Source: an uncultured Collinsella sp. (GTDB lineage Bacteria > Actinomycetota > Coriobacteriia > Coriobacteriales > Coriobacteriaceae). Taken from it: a stretch of DNA of 25,423 nt. Positions within the stretch are counted from its first letter, which is position 1, and the number at the start of each line of letters is the position of its first letter. The stretch spans positions 1 to 25,423 of the forward strand of contig URUW01000003.1 in the NCBI GenBank assembly GCA_900551205.1, in the 5' to 3' direction. The notes beneath the pieces were generated by a model, which saw only the letters and a list, made by a program, of their open reading frames with translations, was not told the DNA's origin and did no database searches. The translations under genes and the position numbers were made by a program. This document shows, piece after piece, positions 17,079 through 22,542 of this stretch.

Positions 17079-17273
17079 ATGATAGACAAGAACAAGACGA
17101 ATGCGCCGGTCGCCAACGCCGCGCCGGCCGCACCCAAGCCTGCACCCAAGCCTGTGCCCAAGCCGCGCGACCCCTACATCCGTGCCGAGAACGAGGATGA
17201 CGACGGCTACGATCCTTATAGCGATCGTCGCCCCGAGCGCGAGCCCCTCTTCGAAGCCGACCCCTGGCGTTAA
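17079..17273 (+). CDS. Small proline-rich acidic protein, 64 residues
   Basis: I do not recognise a family. The protein has three parts: a polar start, an Ala/Pro/Lys repeat (KPAPKPVPKPRDPY, about residues 19-33), and an acidic, aromatic tail (EDDDGYDPYSDRR ... FEADPWR). It has no hydrophobic segment and looks disordered. AAGGAG at 17065-17070 sits eight bases before ATG 17079; ATG 17073 is too close. The clean ribosome site, a hairpin at the stop codon, and GC-rich codon use like that of the neighbours favour a real gene. It could be a binding peptide for a partner, with PWR at the very end as a possible recognition tail; that is speculation. Confidence 0.6.
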   Translation: MIDKNKTNAPVANAAPAAPKPAPKPVPKPRDPYIRAENEDDDGYDPYSDRRPEREPLFEADPWR

Positions 17274-17312
17274 GTAGCTCATTTGGGACGGGGCTTTTTT
17301 AGCTACTTTGTT
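17272..17312 (+). terminator. Possible terminator after the small protein gene
   Basis: AAGTAGCT (17272-17279, overlapping the stop) pairs with AGCTACTT (17301-17308), followed by TGTTTT. The loop is long (21 nt) and itself holds a T-run. Confidence 0.45.
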
Positions 17313-17397
17313 TTCGGCTAGAGGCGTTCATGCCTGCCCCCCTCGGCCGCTCGATATCCTCCGGGAGGGGCCACTAATAGAAAACTTGCTTATCCAT

Positions 17398-17453
17398 TAA
17401 TCAAGATACGCATAATCTTGCTCTCCTGCTAATCAAGAATCGTTATAATCTTG
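17398..17453. repeat. Direct repeats before the AAA ATPase gene
   Basis: TAATCAAGA...ATAATCTTG occurs twice, at about 17398-17420 and 17430-17453, 32 bases apart. Each copy is itself a partial palindrome (CAAGAT/ATCTTG) and each holds an (A/T)ATAAT-like box. Confidence 0.6.
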
Positions 17454-17473
17454 ATTAGCAGGAGAGCAAGATT
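17414..17473. promoter_or_regulatory. Perfect 25-bp inverted repeat over the ATPase promoter
   Basis: Bases 17414-17438 and 17449-17473 are perfect inverted copies with a 10-nt centre. TATAAT at 17444-17449 lies in the centre, and the right arm ends right before the ribosome site GGAG at 17474-17477. It could be an operator or the end of a mobile element. A -35 box is unclear (TTGCTC at 17418 would leave 20 bases). Confidence 0.7.
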
Positions 17474-17481
17474 GGAGAATT

Positions 17482-18834
17482 ATGGCATTCAACGACTTGG
17501 TGGCTCAAAAAATAAAGGACTTTGAGCAACAGGGGATTCCGCAGGTCTTTGAGCGCGACCTTGATCTGGGCAACCCGCAGGAGCCAAAGCGCGACAACAT
17601 CGTATATGTGATTGTGGGCGCCCGTCGTTGTGGAAAGACGTATCGCCTGTATCAGGAGATACGGCGGCTTCAGGGCCAAGGCGTCGAGCTTGACCGGATG
17701 CTATATTTCAATTTTGAGGATGAGCGCTTGCGTCCGTATGAGCCATCGCTACTAGCGGACGTGCTCGACACATTCTATGCACTATATCCTGCTGCTCGAG
17801 GCGAGGGCGCCTACCTTTTCTTTGACGAGATCCAGGAAATACCCGAATGGGGTGCGTTTCTGCGACGCGTGGTCGATACGGAGAAGGCGACCGTTTACGT
17901 GACGGGATCTTCTTCTAAGATGCTGTCCTCAGAACTTAAGAGCGAGTTCAGGGGCCGTTCTCTTGTGCGAGAGCTTTTTCCGTTGAGTTTTTCGGAATAC
18001 GTCCGATATAAGACGGGGAGCGTTCCTGAGTCGAACGCACCCTTCTCCTCGAGCGATGCAGCGTTGCTCCGACACCATCTGGTCGGATATCTCGAGCGAG
18101 GGGGATTCATCGCGACACTTGAGCAGACGCCCGCAGACGCGATTCAGCTGCTACAGGAATATGCGTCGCGAACGGTCGCCATGGACGTCGTTGAACGTTA
18201 CGACGTCAAGAACCCCCGTTTGGCCTCGCTGTTTCTGGCGCGGTGCATGGCATCTTCGGGACGAGAGCTGTCAGTGAACAAAGTGTACAACGAGTTCAAG
18301 AGCAGACAGATATCCGTCAGTCGAAATACGCTCAGTGACTTACTTGAGTATTACGAGGACGCCTACCTGCTGTTTTCGGTGCCGGAGTTCACGCGTTCGC
18401 TTGCAAATAATACGCGGTCTGCGTCCAAGGTCTACGCCGTCGATCCTGCGATGTTCGGAGCGTTCTCCCCCGCATCGGCACTGGATCAGGGTCAGAGGCT
18501 CGAGACCGCGGTGTTCAATGCACTCAGAAGAAGGACCCCCGCCGTGCGGCCCGGTTCGGTTTGCCGCCTGCTGATTAAAGATAAGAATAAAAGCCATGAG
18601 GTGGACTTTGTGGCTGGGGATGCACTGCTCATGCAGGCTTACGGCCTGATTCAGGTAAGTGTGGATATGACAAGCGAGAAAACGCGCGAGCGCGAAATTG
18701 CCGCGCTCGATGCCGCGATGGCCCAGTTTGATCTTGGCGAGTCGGCAATCGTTACCATGGATGAGCAGGCCGATATTCCATGCAAACACGGCGTGGTACA
18801 TGCTGTGCCCGCATGGAAGTGGCTCCTTTCCTAA
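17482..18834 (+). CDS. AAA ATPase with DUF4143-type C-terminal domain
   Basis: The 450-residue protein belongs to the AAA_14/DUF4143 ATPases, a common accessory family of uncertain role in bacteria and archaea. It has Walker A GARRCGKT (46-53), Walker B YLFFDE (111-116), a sensor strand VYVTGSS (138-144) and EFRGRS with candidate arginine fingers (Arg157, Arg159). The C-terminal region ends in a nuclease-like fold with RLETAVFNAL and SHEVDFVAGD, the E and ExD elements of the PD-(D/E)xK type. GGAG lies four bases before ATG 17482. It stands alone, its codon use is more relaxed than that of the neighbours, and it is flanked by repeats, all consistent with acquisition. The cellular substrate is unknown. 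Confidence 0.85.
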   Translation: MAFNDLVAQKIKDFEQQGIPQVFERDLDLGNPQEPKRDNIVYVIVGARRCGKTYRLYQEIRRLQGQGVELDRMLYFNFEDERLRPYEPSLLADVLDTFYALYPAARGEGAYLFFDEIQEIPEWGAFLRRVVDTEKATVYVTGSSSKMLSSELKSEFRGRSLVRELFPLSFSEYVRYKTGSVPESNAPFSSSDAALLRHHLVGYLERGGFIATLEQTPADAIQLLQEYASRTVAMDVVERYDVKNPRLASLFLARCMASSGRELSVNKVYNEFKSRQISVSRNTLSDLLEYYEDAYLLFSVPEFTRSLANNTRSASKVYAVDPAMFGAFSPASALDQGQRLETAVFNALRRRTPAVRPGSVCRLLIKDKNKSHEVDFVAGDALLMQAYGLIQVSVDMTSEKTREREIAALDAAMAQFDLGESAIVTMDEQADIPCKHGVVHAVPAWKWLLS

Positions 18835-18851
18835 TCGTCTATGGATTTGCG

Positions 18852-18892
18852 AGGCCAGGACTCAGGTGTCATGGTCCGCTAGTCCTGGGCCT
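18852..18892. terminator. Hairpin between convergent genes
   Basis: AGGCCAGGACT (18852-18862) pairs with AGTCCTGGGCCT (18881-18892) with one bulged base. It includes the stop codon of the minus-strand gene. T-runs are lacking, so termination is uncertain. Confidence 0.4.
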
Positions 18893-20381
18893 TGATGCTC
18901 GGCAGGAGAATCTGGGCGAGGTAGTCGGTCTCGAGTTTGGTCGCGGCGTCGGCTTTGCTGTCTTTGCCGACCAGTACGTTCTTGATCTGGCTATAGGTGT
19001 AGCGGTTGCCGGTCGTAAGCTCGACAAGCTCAATGGCCGTGTCCATGGGGTAGGTTGACACGGGATTCTGCGTCCGTCCGTTGATGGTCTGGGGCACCAC
19101 GTACGGATAGACGGGGCCGCTGGCGTAGACGGTATAACCGTTGCCTAGATTGGCCGCACCCAAAACCGTATCGCCCTCATCGGGCGTAAAGCTCTCGCCC
19201 TCGCGCACCGCGACGAGCGTCACAATCGGCGTATCGCTGTCGCCGGCAAGATAGATGCATAGCGTGCTGCCATTTTGCCAAGTCTCGACCTTACCGTACC
19301 ATTCGACGGGGATATCGAGCTGGTAGAGGTCGGTTGCCTTGTGACGGGCGTCGGCATCACGGGCCGCCTGTGCCTTTTGCGCGCTCACGGCATTGACGGC
19401 GGCGTCGCGCCGCGCGGTTGCCGCCTGCTGGAGCACCTTGGCGGTGGCGGCGGAGCTCGCGCCTCCCTCCTCGGCATATTTGGCGGCGGCATCGATCTGG
19501 TCGTCGGTTACCGTGTCGGCCGAAGGCACCTTGAGCTTAAAGGCGGCTTGGCTGCTTAGGTCCTGTCCGTCGCTCTTGATCGTGACCTGCGCCTTGGTGG
19601 TCGGCACGGTATAGACGGTGCCGTCGGACGCGATGGGGGAGGCGGCAATGGAGAGCGTGTAGTCACCGGGTAGCAGTTTGATGCCACAGCCGTGCTCGTC
19701 AACATAGAGTGTTTCGCTCACAGAGGAGCCGTCAGAATCCTGGCCGCTCACCTGTACGGGAATCTTGGAGCCGGTGGAACAGTCGAGCCCCGCGGCATGT
19801 ACACCAATCTGCACCGACATCATCGTGTGGGCATTGGCGGCGGCGATGGCAGCCTGCTCTTGCCGGTATCCGTTCCAGGCTGCGTAGCCTGCGCCGCCGG
19901 CGACGAGCGCAACGACCACAGCGCCGGCGACCATCAGATTGCGGCGCTTGGGCGACATCTTACGATGACGAGCCTCGGCTTCGCGTGCCGAAGGAACGGA
20001 CGGTAGGGGAATATCGCCCATGGCGATGGTCTCGTCTACGGCAGGCGCGGAGCCTAAGCCAGGGAGCTCGCGGGTCAGCGAATCTTCGACCGGCAAGCTG
20101 TCGAGCAAGATGGTTTCCTCGCTCGTGTCGGTTTTGGGATGGTCGTCGGCCCCGCATTCGGGTTCCTGGTGCCCCGCCTCGTCTTCGGTGGGCGCGGCGC
20201 CATCGTCTTTTGCATCCTGATCATCGGGCTGCGCCTCGATTTCCGGCTCATCCTGCACATCAACGCTCGAATCGTCAAACGTAATCGCGGCCAGCGCGAT
20301 CTGGTCTAGGCTCTCCAGGGCCTCGGCACACGCTTCTGCATCTTGGACCTCATCCTCTTGGCCCATCGTTTCATCTTTCAT
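18879..20381 (-). CDS. Large single-pass membrane protein of unknown function
   Basis: The 500-residue protein has an acidic, low-complexity cytoplasmic part (residues 1-140, rich in Asp/Glu), a basic stop (RHRKMSPKRR), one transmembrane helix (about 148-170, LMVAGAVVVALVAGGAGYAAW) and an outer part. The latter contains an immunoglobulin- or PEGA-like beta segment (LYVDEHGCGIKLLPGDYTLSI), an Ala-rich helix (about 290-350) and a C-terminal domain with DIPVEWYGKVETWQNGSTLCIYL and a conserved-looking NGYTVYASGPVYPYV. I chose the ATG at 20379-20381 with GGGGGA upstream; an open frame 18 codons longer has a poor start. It has no operon partner. A role at the cell surface or in sensing is possible but not supported by a motif. 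Confidence 0.7.
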   Translation of the reverse strand: MKDETMGQEDEVQDAEACAEALESLDQIALAAITFDDSSVDVQDEPEIEAQPDDQDAKDDGAAPTEDEAGHQEPECGADDHPKTDTSEETILLDSLPVEDSLTRELPGLGSAPAVDETIAMGDIPLPSVPSAREAEARHRKMSPKRRNLMVAGAVVVALVAGGAGYAAWNGYRQEQAAIAAANAHTMMSVQIGVHAAGLDCSTGSKIPVQVSGQDSDGSSVSETLYVDEHGCGIKLLPGDYTLSIAASPIASDGTVYTVPTTKAQVTIKSDGQDLSSQAAFKLKVPSADTVTDDQIDAAAKYAEEGGASSAATAKVLQQAATARRDAAVNAVSAQKAQAARDADARHKATDLYQLDIPVEWYGKVETWQNGSTLCIYLAGDSDTPIVTLVAVREGESFTPDEGDTVLGAANLGNGYTVYASGPVYPYVVPQTINGRTQNPVSTYPMDTAIELVELTTGNRYTYSQIKNVLVGKDSKADAATKLETDYLAQILLPSIKAQD

Positions 20382-20510
20382 ATATCCCCCAAGCTCAATA
20401 TCGGGACAACACTGTACCCAAAAAGGGGGCTCCATAGAGCCGCCGCATGATTTGAAATCCGATTTTATATATGCGCGTGTTTTTGAATAGATGAATAGAG
20501 GCGCAACGAC

Positions 20511-20551
20511 AAAAAGCCCCCGGAAAGCGAGCGAATCGCTTTCCGGGGGCT
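20511..20551 (-). terminator. Terminator of the TetR-membrane protein operon
   Basis: A perfect 16-bp stem (20515-20530 with 20536-20551) with 5-nt loop is followed on the minus strand by TTTTT (20515-20511). It lies downstream of the minus-strand gene 20620-21627. Confidence 0.9.
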
Positions 20552-20619
20552 CTGTGAGACATTGGATTGAAAGGCCTGGTGAGCGAGCCTATGCCCAAGT
20601 GCCAACAGCGGCCAACACG

Positions 20620-21627
20620 TTACTCGGCGTGAGCGTAATCAACCTTGGCGCGGCGGGCAGTGGCCTTCTCCCAATCGCTGGTGCCCTCAAAGACATCCTG
20701 CTTGTAGGGGTTGCGGCCGAGCTTCTTGGCACGGTAGACGACGTAGATAATCGCGGCGATGTTGGCGACCAGTGCGGCGATCGAGACCGCAGTAGCGGCG
20801 CTGGGGTCGAGCGTGGAGTGGGTCACAAAGATGGACTCCTCCTGGAAGTACGGGAACACCTGGGCAAACATGCACCAAATAGCCAGCGTAAAGGCGCGGT
20901 TCTGGATCCAGCCGCCCTTGTTCCAGATAAAGGCGGCGACGGTGGGCGCCAGCAGCAGTGCAAAGCCGCAGAACCAGGAGTGGGTGGGCAGGCAGTTGTA
21001 GGTGTAGCAGAAGTTCCAGATGTCGTAGGCGATGATGTAGACCCAGGTCATGTCGGGCCACAGCATGTCGGTCTTGTCCTCAGAGGCGTAGACACTCCAC
21101 CAACCGGTCATGCAGAAGATGTTGATGATACCGGCGATGCCGTTGAACACGTTGTTCCAGCCGGCGAGCTGCGTGGCGCCCTCGGAGGTGACCCAGGTGG
21201 ACTTGCCCAGGACAAAGAAGTGATAGGCGCTCTCAAAGTCGGACACGACGGCGATCATGATGTTGATGGCGACGATCACAAACGGCCACGCGCGGAACCA
21301 ATGCGCCTTGCCGATCTTGCCCCACTGGTACTTAATGGCAATGAAGCCCCAGCAACCGGCCAGCGCCGCGTATACCTTGGCGTAGTGGAACCAGCTGTTC
21401 TGGTACACATGGGTGGGGTTGGTGAGCGCCCACTCGGCACCCTGTGAGACGCCGATGGCGATAGCGACGCAGTAGATGGTCATGGCCAGCGGAGCCACGC
21501 CAAAGATGATGGCCGCGCCCAGCTTGGTGCGGCGGCCGACCTCGTTGAGCACGATCAGGCCAATAAAGACCATGGCCCAGCCGGCCCAGTGGATAAGGGT
21601 ATTGCTACCCCAAACATCGAACAGCAT
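20620..21627 (-). CDS. Multi-pass membrane protein, DUF5692-like
   Basis: This 335-residue integral membrane protein has about nine hydrophobic segments and is rich in Trp, Tyr, Phe and His. It resembles the uncharacterised family annotated as DUF5692, judged from memory of its Trp-rich segments. Polar or potentially functional residues inside or next to the helices include HYAKVYAALAGCW, DFESAYHF, DMTWVYIIAYDIWNFCY and PTHSWFCG. The C-terminal tail is basic and cytoplasmic. AAAGGAGAG lies before the ATG at 21625-21627. It follows the TetR-type gene after 63 bases in the same direction, so it is probably co-expressed with its regulator. No transporter or enzyme motif is evident; a partner role for the divergent oxidoreductase is an inference. 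Confidence 0.8.
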   Translation of the reverse strand: MLFDVWGSNTLIHWAGWAMVFIGLIVLNEVGRRTKLGAAIIFGVAPLAMTIYCVAIAIGVSQGAEWALTNPTHVYQNSWFHYAKVYAALAGCWGFIAIKYQWGKIGKAHWFRAWPFVIVAINIMIAVVSDFESAYHFFVLGKSTWVTSEGATQLAGWNNVFNGIAGIINIFCMTGWWSVYASEDKTDMLWPDMTWVYIIAYDIWNFCYTYNCLPTHSWFCGFALLLAPTVAAFIWNKGGWIQNRAFTLAIWCMFAQVFPYFQEESIFVTHSTLDPSAATAVSIAALVANIAAIIYVVYRAKKLGRNPYKQDVFEGTSDWEKATARRAKVDYAHAE

Positions 21628-21690
21628 GCTGCTCTCCTTTCACAAGCCCGCGGCCCCTCTTCTGATCGCGGGCAGTTTGGCCAAATGTCG

Positions 21691-22353
21691 TCAGTTCTGG
21701 GGCTTGCGCTCCTGATACTTGGCGGTATAGCCCTCGATATGGAGCGTCGAGGCGATGATTTCCTTGACTGTCTCGTCGGGCACATCGGGGTGCGTGCGGA
21801 TATACATCAGCAGCCCCATGATGAGGGTGTAGAACGTCTCGTAGACATGGTCGATGCGTAGCTCGTGATGGGCGACAAAATCCACCACGGTGGTATCGCA
21901 GATATACTGCGCCACGCGCTGGACCACGTTGTGCAAAAAGCCGCCGTAGAGCGCGCCGCTGCTCGAGGTGAGCGTGCTCGGCAACTCGTGGCCGCTCACG
22001 ACCAGGCGCTTAAAGAGCGGAGCAACGGTGTCGAGTGCGCCTTCGATGTCGCCAACCGTGCGGCTGGCGTTCCACTGCTCGAGCTCGGCGATAAAGCCGT
22101 CGATTGCCTCGTCCATAACGGCGGTGACGGCGGCATCCATATCGGCAAAGTAGTGGTAGAACAGCGAACGCGTGCAGCCAGCCCGCTTGGTCACGGCCGA
22201 TACCGAAAGATGGGACACACCAAGCTCGGCGCTCACGGCGCGCACAGCGGCGAGGATCTCGCGACGGCGCTCGTCGCCCGTCAGGCGTTTTGCCGCGCTA
22301 TCGGATGCGGGGACGGCATCGACCACAGAGATATCTGCTGCGTTGTTGCCCAT
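21691..22353 (-). CDS. TetR/AcrR-family transcriptional regulator
   Basis: The 220-residue protein carries a typical TetR DNA-binding domain at about residues 28-75, with RREILAAVRAVSAELG, the helix-turn-helix SVSAVTKRAGCTRSLFYHYFADMDAA, and a helical ligand-binding part after it. A 25-residue extension precedes the domain. AAAGGCGG lies before the start. It is divergent from the large oxidoreductase gene and upstream of the membrane protein gene. The intergenic region holds two palindromes of TetR-operator type, so it probably controls both directions. The inducer is unknown; it could be a small aromatic or lipid-like compound, as for many relatives. Confidence 0.92.
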   Translation of the reverse strand: MGNNAADISVVDAVPASDSAAKRLTGDERRREILAAVRAVSAELGVSHLSVSAVTKRAGCTRSLFYHYFADMDAAVTAVMDEAIDGFIAELEQWNASRTVGDIEGALDTVAPLFKRLVVSGHELPSTLTSSSGALYGGFLHNVVQRVAQYICDTTVVDFVAHHELRIDHVYETFYTLIMGLLMYIRTHPDVPDETVKEIIASTLHIEGYTAKYQERKPQN

Positions 22354-22401
22354 GTTTTGCCGCCTTTCATCCTCTTTTGCCTGACCGTTCGCCTAACAGT
22401 C

Positions 22402-22449
22402 TTGAATATTGTTGACGGTTCGTCAATACTATTTTTGACACAATGTCAA
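22402..22449. promoter_or_regulatory. Twin operator palindromes and divergent promoters
   Basis: TTGACG-GTT-CGTCAA (22412-22426) and TTGACA-CAA-TGTCAA (22435-22449) are matching 15-bp palindromes, 23 bp centre to centre, about two helical turns. A plus promoter may be TTGAAT (22402-22407) and AATACT (22425-22430), 17 bases apart. A minus promoter may be TTGACG (22426-22421) and AAGACT (22403-22398), also 17 apart. Operator 1 therefore overlaps both promoters. The bound regulator is most likely the adjacent TetR-type protein. Confidence 0.65.
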
Positions 22450-22542
22450 CAATGGCGGGTGAAAGGCATGGGGGCATGCCCGGCCTGCAAAAAAAGAGGG
22501 GCGCTGCGGTCTCGCCGGGCTGTGGCAAGAGAAGGGACGACT

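Noticed and set aside
21865..22542. Upstream extension of the oxidoreductase reading frame
   Set aside because: It runs antisense to the TetR-type gene and through the operator and promoter region; ATG 22543 has a ribosome site.
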